A stretch of 64,000 nt of DNA from Candidatus Eremiobacteraceae bacterium (GTDB taxonomy: Bacteria > Vulcanimicrobiota > Vulcanimicrobiia > Eremiobacterales > Eremiobacteraceae): contig DASTCX010000006.1 in NCBI GenBank assembly GCA_035710745.1, forward strand, positions 1 to 64,000. The letters are read 5' to 3'. This document shows positions 33,306-42,256 of this stretch, one piece after another. Under the pieces are notes generated by a model. It saw only the letters and a program-made list of their open reading frames with translations, did no database searches and was not told the DNA's origin. Positions within the stretch are counted from its first letter, which is position 1, and each line of letters opens with the position of its first letter. The translations under genes were made by a program, and so were the position numbers.

Positions 33306-34945
33306 AGCGAGCGCTCGGAGCCGTTCTCATGACCGCCTTTGCGCTCGCCAGCGCGGGTTGCACGCCTTTCGCGTGGCCGGCGAGAGCGGTCGAGACGCAC
33401 GCGAACTCGTGGACCCGCGATGGGCTGCTTCGCATGGTGGGAGCGACGAAACCGGACAACCTGAACCCGTTGCTCGGCACGCAGGTGATCGACACGGATC
33501 TCGCCATGTTCTGGGGCGCGTATCTGTTCTCGCTCAACGGCGCGAACGACATGCGCCCCGAGCTCGCGTTGACGACGCCGACCGTCGAGAACGGCGGTGT
33601 CAGCGCCGACGGCTTGCGAATCACGTATCATCTGAGGCGCGGGGTCCTGTGGCAGGACGGCGAGCCTTTCACGGCCGCGGACGTCGTCTACACGTGGCGC
33701 CAGGTGATGAACCCGCGTAACGACGTCGGCAGCCGCCAGGGCTACGAGCTCGTGAGGCGGATCGACACGCCGGACCCATACACGGTCGTCGTCCACCTAC
33801 GGCACAAGTGGGCGCCGTTCGTCGCGACGTTCTTCGCGATGTCCGCGACGACGTATCCGATCATGCCCAAGCACGTATTGAGCAAGTACGCGAGCATCAA
33901 CGACGCGCCGTTCAACGAGGTGCCGCTCGGCACGGGCCCGTTCAGGGTGGTCTCCGACGAAAACGGCGACATCAAGATGGTCGCGAACGATAAGTACTGG
34001 CGCGGGCAGCCGAAGATCCATGAGATCGATTTCACCGTGGCACCGAGCGATGAGGCGGCGCTCGAGCTGGTCAAAGACCACAAGGTCGACTTCTACGTCG
34101 ACGCCGCGCAGGCGCTCGAGCCGCAGCTCCACGGCATCCGCGGCATGACGGTCTACCTCTACCCGTTCACGCGCTTCAGCGACATCGGATTCAACCTTTC
34201 GCGGCCGCAGCTCCGCGACGTGCGCGTGCGTCGCGCGCTCGCGTACGCGACCGATCGCGAACAGCTCATCACGCACGTGACGCACGGCGTGAACCTGCCG
34301 ACGAACAGCGATCAGCCGGCGTTCTCGTGGGCGCACTCGGACGACGTCCACAAGTACCCGTACGATCCGCGCCTCGCCGCTCATCTGCTCGACGAGGCGG
34401 GTTGGGATCTTCACCCCGACGGCCTGCGCTATCGCGATGGCAAGCCGCTGCGGCTCGTCATGGTCGGCGATTCGGGGTCGTCGACGACGACCGACGCCGA
34501 GCAATGGATAAGACTGCAGTGGCGCGAGGTCGGCGTCGACCTCGTCGTCCGCAACTACTCTTCCGACAAGCTGTATTCGAGTCAGGCGGAGGGCGGCGTC
34601 GAACAGCTCGGACATTTCGACGTCGCGTTCGAGGAGTGGGCGAATGGCGTCGACCCGGACGAGTCGCAGTTGTTCCTCTGCTCGCTGAGGCCTCCAGCCG
34701 GCTGGAACATTTACAACTACTGCGATCCGGCGCTCGACGCGGCGGAAGGACGCGCGCTCACGGACCACGGGCGGGCGGCGCGAAAGGCTGATTATCAGCG
34801 CGTGCAGTTAGTGTTGACCGACGACCTGCCGATCTTCGTCATCTGGTTCCAGCAGCGCCAAGACGTCGTCAACGTCGATCTGAAGAACTACCGACCCGCG
34901 CAGGCCGTGAGTCCGTTCTGGAACTCCTGGCAGTGGGAGATCTGA
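33302..34945 (+). CDS. Peptide-type ABC transporter substrate-binding lipoprotein
   Basis: The 547-residue protein starts at a GTG overlapping the upstream stop (GTGA). The N-terminus has a signal with lipobox ASAGC, so it is membrane-anchored. The SBP family 5 (OppA-like) signature is present: KPDNLNPLLGTQVIDTDLAM, GVLWQDGEPFTAADVVYTW, FNLSRPQLRDVRVRRALAYA, and PDESQLFLCSLRPPAGWN. No permease or ATPase genes are adjacent, so it is an orphan binding protein. Its ligand (peptide, opine or nickel-complex type) is unknown. A longer in-frame reading to 32783 is antisense/out-of-frame within the EAL gene. Confidence 0.87.
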   Translation: MKRALGAVLMTAFALASAGCTPFAWPARAVETHANSWTRDGLLRMVGATKPDNLNPLLGTQVIDTDLAMFWGAYLFSLNGANDMRPELALTTPTVENGGVSADGLRITYHLRRGVLWQDGEPFTAADVVYTWRQVMNPRNDVGSRQGYELVRRIDTPDPYTVVVHLRHKWAPFVATFFAMSATTYPIMPKHVLSKYASINDAPFNEVPLGTGPFRVVSDENGDIKMVANDKYWRGQPKIHEIDFTVAPSDEAALELVKDHKVDFYVDAAQALEPQLHGIRGMTVYLYPFTRFSDIGFNLSRPQLRDVRVRRALAYATDREQLITHVTHGVNLPTNSDQPAFSWAHSDDVHKYPYDPRLAAHLLDEAGWDLHPDGLRYRDGKPLRLVMVGDSGSSTTTDAEQWIRLQWREVGVDLVVRNYSSDKLYSSQAEGGVEQLGHFDVAFEEWANGVDPDESQLFLCSLRPPAGWNIYNYCDPALDAAEGRALTDHGRAARKADYQRVQLVLTDDLPIFVIWFQQRQDVVNVDLKNYRPAQAVSPFWNSWQWEI

Positions 34946-34992
34946 CGCTCGCCGAGTAGGTCGCGTGTGGTCCGCAAGATAAGCCTCTCCGC

Positions 34993-35481
34993 ATGCACGA
35001 GATCGCCGCGGCGAAGATCCGCCAGCTGACCGCCGCTGAGATCGACGTCGCGAAAGACATGCGTCATAAGATGATCCTCGAGCTCGACGGCCGCGATGCC
35101 GACGAGGCGTATCCCGGTTGGCGCGAGCGCTACGTCGAGTTCTACAGCACGAGGATGGCGCAGGGACATGCCGCGCTCTTCGTGGCCGAGACGGAGGGGC
35201 GCCCGCTAGGCGTCGCTGCCGTATACTTATTGAAGAATCATCGCAGCACGATCTTCGCACGTCCTTCGGCATACGTCAGCAACGTGTGGGTGGAACCCAC
35301 CGGGCGCCGCAAGGGCATCGCGTCGGCGCTGACGAGGATGACGATCGAGTGGGCGCGCGCCAAAGGCTGCGAAGTCGTCCGTCTCCGGTCGTCGCAGATG
35401 GGCAGACCGGTCTATACCTTGATGGGATTCACGCCGAGCGACGAGATGGAGCTGCGCCTCGACGAACCGGAGCACCCTTAA
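34993..35481 (+). CDS. GNAT-family N-acetyltransferase
   Basis: The 162-residue GNAT fold has the acetyl-CoA loop VEPTGRRKGIASALTRMTIE (the R/Q-x-x-G-x-G/A motif) and a C-terminal YTLMGFTPSDEMELRL strand. The substrate is unknown. Its last four bases overlap the convergent aminotransferase stop. No clear ribosome-binding site precedes the ATG at 34993. Confidence 0.85.
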   Translation: MHEIAAAKIRQLTAAEIDVAKDMRHKMILELDGRDADEAYPGWRERYVEFYSTRMAQGHAALFVAETEGRPLGVAAVYLLKNHRSTIFARPSAYVSNVWVEPTGRRKGIASALTRMTIEWARAKGCEVVRLRSSQMGRPVYTLMGFTPSDEMELRLDEPEHP

Positions 35482-36590
35482 GCGTCGAGGAACGCCTCGA
35501 AGCGCTCGAGAGCCCGCGGCATATCTCGCCGCCCAAATCCGATGCGGAAATGATTGCCGCGATGATCGAAGATCGTCTCGGGTGCGATCATGACGCCGGT
35601 GTGCTCGACAAGCCGTGCAGCGAACTCTTCGATAGGCTCGGCCCTGAGCAGTCGCGGAAAGCCGATCGGCCAAGACGGCGGCCGGATCCATTCAAGTTCT
35701 TCCGCTCGACGTGCGAAGAGCTCGTCGAGCAACGAGAGATTCGCCAGCGCGATCGCCTTGTTACGTGCAAGCACTCGGTCGCGCGCCCGCAATGCGGCGA
35801 TCGCGAGCAGTTCGCTCGGGGCTGAGCTGCAAATGGTGAGATAATCCTTGAAGGCGGCGAGGCGCCGGAGAAACGGCCGGTCTCTTGTCGCGATCCATCC
35901 GATCCGTAGTCCGGCGAGGCCGAACGGTTTCGCGAGACCGCCGAGACTGACCGCGGTCGGCGACGCCTCGCACGCTGCGGGCAGCCGATTCTTTTCGTCG
36001 AGCTCGCCATAGCGATAGACCTCGTCGACGAAAAGGCGCGCACCGGTGCGTTCGCACAGCGTGACGGAGGCCTCAAAAGCTCGGCGTTCGGGAATGGCGC
36101 CCGTCGGATTGTGCGGGATGTTGAACACGACGCAAGCGGTCGTCGGCCGCACGAGCGACGCGAGCTGGTCGGGATCGAGCGCCCACGCCTTGTCGTAGCG
36201 GAGGCGCAGGAGCGAGACATCCGCGCCTGCGGCACGCGCCGTCTCGTGGAGCGACTGGTACGCCGGCCACATGACGACGGCGTGATCACCCGCGGCGAGC
36301 GCGACGTTCGCAAACGTGAAGATCGCTTCTTCGGCGCCGGCGAACACGAGGACGTCATCAGCGCTGATGCCGTCGTAGTTTCGCGCGATGGCCTCGCGCA
36401 ATTCCGGATGCCCCGGGGATTCGGTATAGCCGAACCGCATATCGCGCCAAAGCTTGCGGCTGTCATCGTCGGCGAGTGTCAGGAGTTCTTCAAGCCCGAA
36501 TGACTCAGCGTCGGACGAGCCGAGAAGCAGTTTCGCTACGAATTCCCAGCGCGCGAAGTAGCGTTCGAGCTTGAATTCGGCGATGCGCAT
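35478..36590 (-). CDS. PLP-dependent aminotransferase, class I/II
   Basis: The 370-residue fold-type I enzyme shows FAGAEEAIFTFANVAL, FNIPHNPTGAIP, FVDEVYRYGELDE with the Asp that binds pyridine N, and the Schiff-base Lys in SLGGLAKPFGLAGLRIGW. The C-terminal Arg segment is HFRIGFGRRDMP, which binds the substrate carboxylate. It resembles capreomycidine-synthase/aspartate-aminotransferase-like branches, but the amino donor is not determinable. It is convergent with the GNAT gene (4-base overlap). Confidence 0.88.
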   Translation of the reverse strand: MRIAEFKLERYFARWEFVAKLLLGSSDAESFGLEELLTLADDDSRKLWRDMRFGYTESPGHPELREAIARNYDGISADDVLVFAGAEEAIFTFANVALAAGDHAVVMWPAYQSLHETARAAGADVSLLRLRYDKAWALDPDQLASLVRPTTACVVFNIPHNPTGAIPERRAFEASVTLCERTGARLFVDEVYRYGELDEKNRLPAACEASPTAVSLGGLAKPFGLAGLRIGWIATRDRPFLRRLAAFKDYLTICSSAPSELLAIAALRARDRVLARNKAIALANLSLLDELFARRAEELEWIRPPSWPIGFPRLLRAEPIEEFAARLVEHTGVMIAPETIFDHRGNHFRIGFGRRDMPRALERFEAFLDA

Positions 36591-36708
36591 CGCCGCGACT
36601 TTGTCGCCTCTTAGGGCTCGCCCTCCGCGGAAAAATCGGCGTCACATTGACAGTGCGTTGTCAAGTCGGGCGGGGGCGAGAGGAAACGCATCGTCGAAAT
36701 ATCCGCCG

Positions 36709-37773
36709 ATGATACTGCTCGCAGCGGTCGCAGCTGCAACCCTGGCGTTGGCACCACCGGCACCTTCGCCCACCGCCCCTGCGGCGACCAAGTCGCCCTC
36801 ACAGATCGCCGCTGATGCGCTCGTCAGGCTCCAGGCGCATCTCGCCATCGCGAATCGGGCGATGGGAGAGGACCAAGCGGAGGCGCTCGGCTCCCGGCTC
36901 GCCGACGATATGGAAGCGTTCGACGACCCGACAATGCCGCAGGGCTACACGCCGGCGACGTATCAAGAGCGGTTGCGCAACGGTGCGATGCTCGACGCGA
37001 GCATCGTCGATCAAGTCTTGAGCGGCAGGTACGAGCAGATCGGCGGCGTCAGTGGACTTGCGGAGCGCCTCATCAAGTCGACGACCGACGGCACCTGGCA
37101 GCCTTTTGCCCTTTACGTGCCGCGCGCGCTCAAGCCGGACCCGACGCTCGTCATCTTACTCCACGGCCAGCCGCAGACTGAAACAAACCTTCTCGCGCCG
37201 CCGTATTTCCAAACACTCGCCGATTCGACGAACAGCATTGTCGCTGCACCGTGGGGTCGCGGCAACTACGATTTCTGGGGGGTCGCGAGCGACGACGTCT
37301 ATCAGACAGCCGACGCCGTCGCGAAGGCGTACGGCATCGATGCGCATCACGTGTACCTCGCCGGCTACTCGATGGGCGGCTTCTCCGTGTTCAAGATCGG
37401 GCCGACGCATGGCACCGTCTGGCACGCGGTCCTCTGCATTTCAGGATCGATCCTCAACAGCGAGACCGCATCGGTGCTCAAGGTCTGGCGAAACACGCCG
37501 ATTTACGTCGTCAACGGCAAGCTCGATCAAAGCATCCCGCCCATATACGGCGAGATGACGGCCGACTGGCTCGCGGGCGTCGGGGTTCCGACCGGGTTCT
37601 ATCAGGAGCCGAACGGTACGCACATGGTCCCGACGCTCATGCCGTCGCTGACGCAGGCCTGGCACGACATGATCGCCGGTGTCGTTCGAAACACGCCGAA
37701 CGTGCAGGGGGCAGATCCGCTTTCGATACCTTCGTCTCTCGGCACATCCAATCTCGACAAGATGCCGCCCTAG
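36709..37773 (+). CDS. Secreted alpha/beta hydrolase (esterase-like)
   Basis: The 354-residue protein starts at ATG 36709 with an Ala/Pro-rich signal (MILLAAVAAATLALA). A helical N-terminal part precedes a hydrolase core: FALYVPRALKPDPTLVILLHG, the nucleophile elbow GYSMGGFSV, VNGKLDQSIPP with the likely Asp, and EPNGTHMVP with the His. It resembles PHB-depolymerase/feruloyl-esterase-type secreted esterases. A longer in-frame reading to 36571 is GC-rich leader with no start signal. REP-like hairpins follow the stop. Confidence 0.8.
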   Translation: MILLAAVAAATLALAPPAPSPTAPAATKSPSQIAADALVRLQAHLAIANRAMGEDQAEALGSRLADDMEAFDDPTMPQGYTPATYQERLRNGAMLDASIVDQVLSGRYEQIGGVSGLAERLIKSTTDGTWQPFALYVPRALKPDPTLVILLHGQPQTETNLLAPPYFQTLADSTNSIVAAPWGRGNYDFWGVASDDVYQTADAVAKAYGIDAHHVYLAGYSMGGFSVFKIGPTHGTVWHAVLCISGSILNSETASVLKVWRNTPIYVVNGKLDQSIPPIYGEMTADWLAGVGVPTGFYQEPNGTHMVPTLMPSLTQAWHDMIAGVVRNTPNVQGADPLSIPSSLGTSNLDKMPP

Positions 37774-37784
37774 AATGGGATGGA

Positions 37785-37976
37785 GCGGTCGATCCTTACG
37801 GTCGACCGCCGACGATCTAATATGTAGCGGTCGAGCTTTAGCTCGACCGAAGGTGACCTTGCATTGCAAGGCCGCGGCGGTCGACCGTAAAGGTCGACCG
37901 CTCCATTTGAGGCGCGATTGCAAGGCCGCGGCGGTCGAGATAAATCTCGACCGCTCCCTTTCTTAAGAGGAGCGGT
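37785..37976. repeat. REP-like palindrome cluster A (4 hairpins plus a partial)
   Basis: There are four GGTCGA-based hairpins: 37785-37809; 37828-37849 (9-bp arms, loop TTTA); 37877-37901 (10-bp arms, loop GTAAA); 37931-37954 (11-bp arms, AA loop). A partial unit follows at about 37970. The 22-bp tract containing ATTGCAAGGCCGCGGCGG occurs twice, at 37863 and 37917. The cluster separates the convergent esterase and BNR-propeller genes, and is related to clusters at 46292 and 50863. Confidence 0.85.
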
Positions 37977-38013
37977 CGATGGTCGATGGTAGATCGTCGG
38001 TGGAGTTCGCGCG

Positions 38014-41000
38014 TTACTTGATCGCTTTCGCCATCGCGATCCAGGACGAGACGTCTGACATCGCCTTTTCGTAGCGCGGCTTGAGGATAGCCGCGGCACG
38101 ATACGACGGTGCGTACGGTGCGCTTTCCGAGAACGCCGAGAAGAGCGCACCCTGGATATCCTCGCGCAGGCCCGGCGCCCAGAGGATGCCGTCCTCTTCG
38201 TTCTTGTAGTTCGCCGTCAGCATCTTCTCGAGCGCATTACCGGATGTCACGGCGCTCGTCGCGACCGGCGTGTTCAGCTTCTTGAGTCGAGCCAACTGCG
38301 CGTCGATCGAGTTGAGAGCGACGTCGATGCCCTCGACGTCGGAACGGAGACCCTCGACGAAGTCGTAGGTCGCCTTATAGTCCGCTGCCGTCAGCTTCGA
38401 CTGTGGATCGGGCCGGACGTCGAACGTCCGCGACTCGACCTTGCCGTCCGACCACGTGAAGCGCGCTCGATAGGTCCCGGGCACGACCTGGAGACCGAAG
38501 CCGGGTTGCCGCGCCTGCGGATTCGCGGCACCGCGCCACGGCGTGATCGGGTCGGTCTGTAGGTTCCACACGAAGCGGTTGAGGCCGATCTCGTTCTTCA
38601 CGAACGGCGTCTTCTTGCCGGTCGTCGGGTTCGTGCGCGAACCGATGACGTGCCGGATGCGATGACCGGCCGAGTCGTAGAAGTCGATGACCGGCGGCTT
38701 CTTTCCGGGCTTTGCCTGATAGAAGTATAGAACCGTGCCGCTCGGCGGATTGGGCGCGCCGTATTCGGTGTACGTTCCTTCGGCGAGTTCCGTCTGGTTG
38801 TACTCGTACGTCGGCATCGGCTGGAAGACGTAGTCGCCCGCTGCGCGTGCCGTGTCGAGCTGTTGTAGCGGCCGGATGTCATCCATGATATACGCGCCGC
38901 GGCCGTGCGTCGCGATGACGAGATCGTCGAACGTCTTCTGCATGCGGATGTCGAAGACTGCCGTGTGCGGTAGACCCGCTTGCAGCGTCTTCCACGACTT
39001 GCCGCCGTTGAACGACACCCAGATGCTCTTCTCGAGACCGACGTAGACGAGATTCGGGTTGACAAGATCCTGGCGGATCGCTCGGGCCGGTTCCGATGGC
39101 AGGCCCGCTGAGATCGATGTCCACGTCTTGCCGAAGTCGGTCGTCTTGAACACGTACGGCGTCGTATCGCCGCTGTAATGGCGGTCGTCGACCGCGAACG
39201 CGGTGCCGTCGGCGAACGTCGACGGCGCGACGATCTCGAACCGGCCGTACGGCGGCACGCCTTTCGGCGTCACGTTTGTCCAGTGCTTGCCGCCGTCGCG
39301 TGTCAGCTGGACGAGACCGTCATCGGTGCCCACCCAGATCTCGCCGCGGCCGATCGTGCTGCCTTCGATGTCGAGAATCGTGTCGTACGTCTCGGCGCCC
39401 GAGAAATCGTAGTTGATCGGGCCGCCCGGGATGGTCTGACGCGACTTGTCGTTGAGGGTGAGATCCGGGCTGATCGGCGTCCAGATCTTACCTTCGTCGT
39501 GCGACTGGAAGACGACATTGCCGCCGTACCATACGGTGTGCGGATCCCACGGCGCGAACGCGATCGGCGAATCCCAATCGAACCGATACTTGTCCTTGGA
39601 ATACGTGAAGCCGTTGAAGCCGCCAAGATCGGGAGCGGTGTTGATGGTGCGTTTTTCCTTGAGCATCCAAATTCCGACCGAGCCGTCTTCCGAGTCGCCC
39701 CAGATGTAGTCGGGATTGCCGGGATCGGGCACGACCCACACGCCGTCGCCGCCGACCGTTTGGAAAGCGTACGAATTCGTGATGCCGTCGGCATCGAGGC
39801 TGTTCGACGGCCAGCACCAGCCGCTGTTGTCCTGCATGCCGCCGCAGACCGTGTACGGATTGTTGTCGTCAAGCCCGACGTGATAGATCTGCGCGATCGC
39901 GTAGTTGCGCGAGAAGAACCAGTTCTGCCCGCCGTCGTTCGTCACCATCGCGCCGCCGTCTTGACCGACGATCATCCGCTTCGGGTTGTCGGGCGCGATC
40001 CAAATAGCGTGGTAGTCGGGGTGAAGATCGCCCGCGACCTCTTTGAACGTCTTGCCGCCGTCCTTGCTCACCGCAGGGAACATGGAGACGGAAAGGACGC
40101 GGTCCTTGTTCGTCGGATCGACGTCGATGTGCGAGAAGTAGAAGGGCCGCTGGTCGATGAGCGTGTTGTCGCTCACCATCGTCCAGTTCGCGCCGGCGTC
40201 GTCCGAACGGAATAAGAAGCCTTCCTTGCTCTGGATGAGGGCGTAGACGCGATTCGGATCTGAACGCGAGACCGCAAGCGCGATGCGCCCCATGAGTCCG
40301 GTCGGCAATCCGTGGCCGGTGAGCTTGGTCCAGGACTTCCCGCCGTCGGTCGATTTGTAGAGGCCGTCGTCCGGCCCACCGCTCGACGCGGTCCATGGTT
40401 GACGGCGGAACTGCCAGATGCCGGCATAGACGACGTTCGCGTCTTTCGGGTCGATCGCGATGTCGGATGCGCCGCTTGACGGGCCGACGTAGAGCGAATG
40501 CGTCCACGTCTTGCCGCCGTCGCTCGTGACGTAGACGCCGCCGGCAGGGCTGTCTTTAAAGAGGTTGCCGATGCCGCCCGCGATGACGTGATTGACGTTC
40601 GCGGGATCGACGACGATGCGCGAGATCGAATGGAGCTGGTCGAGGCCCATTTTCTTCCAAGAGTCACCGGCGTCGGTCGACTTGAAGATGCCGTCGCCAA
40701 GGATGACATCGTTGCGCGGATTCGCCTCGCCTGTGCCGACCCAAACGGTCTTGTCGTCGCTCGGGGCGATCGTCACGGCACCGATCGACTGAGTGTCCTG
40801 ATCGTCGAAGACCGACGCCCAAGTCTGCCCGCCGTTTTCGGACTTCCAAACGCCGCCGCCGGCCGCACCTATATAGTAGAGATTCGGATCGGTCGCACTG
40901 CCCGCGACGGCCGCGACACGGCCACCTGCGGCAGCCGGGCCGACTTCGCGCCATGAGAGCGCCGCGTACGGCGTCGACGGCGTCGGCGACGCCTTCGGTT

Positions 41001-41133
41001 TCGGCGACCCCTTCGGAGCGGGCGCCGGCGTGACCGGAGCGCTGGTCGCTGGCGCCGGCGTTGGCGGCGGAGTCGACTCGGGCGGGGCCATGGCGACAGA
41101 AACAGCGGCGAAAACGCCGATGATTGCGAGCAC
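38014..41133 (-). CDS. BNR/Asp-box beta-propeller protein (sortilin/VPS10-like)
   Basis: The 1039-residue protein has a signal peptide and a Pro-rich linker (~15-55), then two seven-to-ten-bladed propeller regions marked by Asp-boxes: SENGGQTW, STDAGDSW, TSDGGKTW, STDGGKSW, SKDGGKTF, TNDGGQNW, SHDEGKIW, TRDGGKHW, TTDFGKTW and SFNGGKSW. A C-terminal helical region ends at ~1039. This architecture is common in bacterial secreted proteins annotated as glycosyl hydrolase or VPS10-like; no sialidase active site is evident. The GTG at 41133 has GGAGG 5 bases upstream. The function is unknown. Confidence 0.85.
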   Translation of the reverse strand: MLAIIGVFAAVSVAMAPPESTPPPTPAPATSAPVTPAPAPKGSPKPKASPTPSTPYAALSWREVGPAAAGGRVAAVAGSATDPNLYYIGAAGGGVWKSENGGQTWASVFDDQDTQSIGAVTIAPSDDKTVWVGTGEANPRNDVILGDGIFKSTDAGDSWKKMGLDQLHSISRIVVDPANVNHVIAGGIGNLFKDSPAGGVYVTSDGGKTWTHSLYVGPSSGASDIAIDPKDANVVYAGIWQFRRQPWTASSGGPDDGLYKSTDGGKSWTKLTGHGLPTGLMGRIALAVSRSDPNRVYALIQSKEGFLFRSDDAGANWTMVSDNTLIDQRPFYFSHIDVDPTNKDRVLSVSMFPAVSKDGGKTFKEVAGDLHPDYHAIWIAPDNPKRMIVGQDGGAMVTNDGGQNWFFSRNYAIAQIYHVGLDDNNPYTVCGGMQDNSGWCWPSNSLDADGITNSYAFQTVGGDGVWVVPDPGNPDYIWGDSEDGSVGIWMLKEKRTINTAPDLGGFNGFTYSKDKYRFDWDSPIAFAPWDPHTVWYGGNVVFQSHDEGKIWTPISPDLTLNDKSRQTIPGGPINYDFSGAETYDTILDIEGSTIGRGEIWVGTDDGLVQLTRDGGKHWTNVTPKGVPPYGRFEIVAPSTFADGTAFAVDDRHYSGDTTPYVFKTTDFGKTWTSISAGLPSEPARAIRQDLVNPNLVYVGLEKSIWVSFNGGKSWKTLQAGLPHTAVFDIRMQKTFDDLVIATHGRGAYIMDDIRPLQQLDTARAAGDYVFQPMPTYEYNQTELAEGTYTEYGAPNPPSGTVLYFYQAKPGKKPPVIDFYDSAGHRIRHVIGSRTNPTTGKKTPFVKNEIGLNRFVWNLQTDPITPWRGAANPQARQPGFGLQVVPGTYRARFTWSDGKVESRTFDVRPDPQSKLTAADYKATYDFVEGLRSDVEGIDVALNSIDAQLARLKKLNTPVATSAVTSGNALEKMLTANYKNEEDGILWAPGLREDIQGALFSAFSESAPYAPSYRAAAILKPRYEKAMSDVSSWIAMAKAIK

Positions 41134-41284
41134 GGAAGCCTCCTATCGGTGACGCAAAGCGCAACTACATTATCAGTAGCGGCGCCGGCACCCTCTCGCG
41201 GTCGCGGTTGTTATGCGTGATTCCCACGCCATGACAATGCTGTGGCAAGGCCCGCCAAGCGTTGAGCGGGTATAACCGCGTCGG

Positions 41285-42256
41285 ATGAAGGCCGAGCGCA
41301 AGGGCAAACGCAGCACGGCAGCGGCGGATCCGATCGAGGTCAGCAAAGACGCGACGGTCGACGTCGCCGGCCGAGCCGTGTCGCTGACGAACCTCGATAA
41401 GCACTTCTGGCCGGCGATCACGAAGCGCGATTTGCTGCGCTACTACGCAGACGTCGCGCCGTATCTGCTGCCGCACATCGCCGACCGCGCGATGGTCATG
41501 AAGCGATACCCGAACGGCGCCGCCGCGCCGTTTTTCTTCATGAAGCGCGCGCCGTCGCCGCGACCCGATTGGATCCGCACGTGTCGGGTCGATCATCGCA
41601 GCGGCAATGTCATCGACTTCCCGGTGATCGACGATCTCGCCGCGCTGCTCTGGGTTATCAACCTCGGCTGCATCGACTTGAATCCTTGGTACGCGCGTTG
41701 CGATGACGTCGACCGGCCGGACTACCTGCACTTCGACCTCGATCCGGTCAAAGGCGGCTCGTTCGTGCAAGTGCGCGAGACGGCGATCATCGTCCGCGAC
41801 GCGCTCGACGCGATCGGCATGTCTGCATACGCGAAGACGACCGGATCGCGCGGCATCCACGTCTACGTGCCGATCGTCCGCGGGCCGACGCAGAAGGAGG
41901 TCTGGACGGTCGCAAAGGCGATCGCGGTCGAGCTCGCGCGCGCGAATCCGACGCTCATCACGGCGGAGTATCGCATCGCGAAGCGGCCGAAGAACCGGAT
42001 ACTCGTCGATTACAATCAGAACGCGTGGGGGCGCACGCTCGCGTCGATCTACTCGTTACGCCCGACGCCGAAAGCAACGGTTTCGATGCCCGTGACCTGG
42101 CGCCAGATCGAAAAGGGCGTCGAGATCGACGATTTCCGCATCGACAACGTGCCTGCGCTGCTACGCCGATCCGGAGACTTGTGGAAACCGATGCTGGCGA
42201 AAACAGGCCGGGTGGACCTGAAGCGACTCTTCTCAGGGCGACGGCGCAAAACGTGA
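41285..42256 (+). CDS. LigD-type DNA polymerase/primase domain protein
   Basis: The 323-residue standalone PolDom (archaeo-eukaryotic primase fold) carries the metal-binding HFDLDP (150-154) and the nucleotide-binding TTGSRGIHVYVP (185-196). In bacterial non-homologous end joining this domain, usually fused in LigD, fills gaps at double-strand breaks and can add ribonucleotides. The gene overlaps the DNA ligase start by four bases (GTGA), so the two are translationally coupled and likely work together. No Ku or phosphoesterase domain is encoded nearby. Confidence 0.92.
   Translation: MKAERKGKRSTAAADPIEVSKDATVDVAGRAVSLTNLDKHFWPAITKRDLLRYYADVAPYLLPHIADRAMVMKRYPNGAAAPFFFMKRAPSPRPDWIRTCRVDHRSGNVIDFPVIDDLAALLWVINLGCIDLNPWYARCDDVDRPDYLHFDLDPVKGGSFVQVRETAIIVRDALDAIGMSAYAKTTGSRGIHVYVPIVRGPTQKEVWTVAKAIAVELARANPTLITAEYRIAKRPKNRILVDYNQNAWGRTLASIYSLRPTPKATVSMPVTWRQIEKGVEIDDFRIDNVPALLRRSGDLWKPMLAKTGRVDLKRLFSGRRRKT

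Noticed and set aside
37785-37976. CRISPR array
   Set aside because: The repeats are short hairpins with irregular spacing and variable arms, with no constant spacers and no cas genes nearby.
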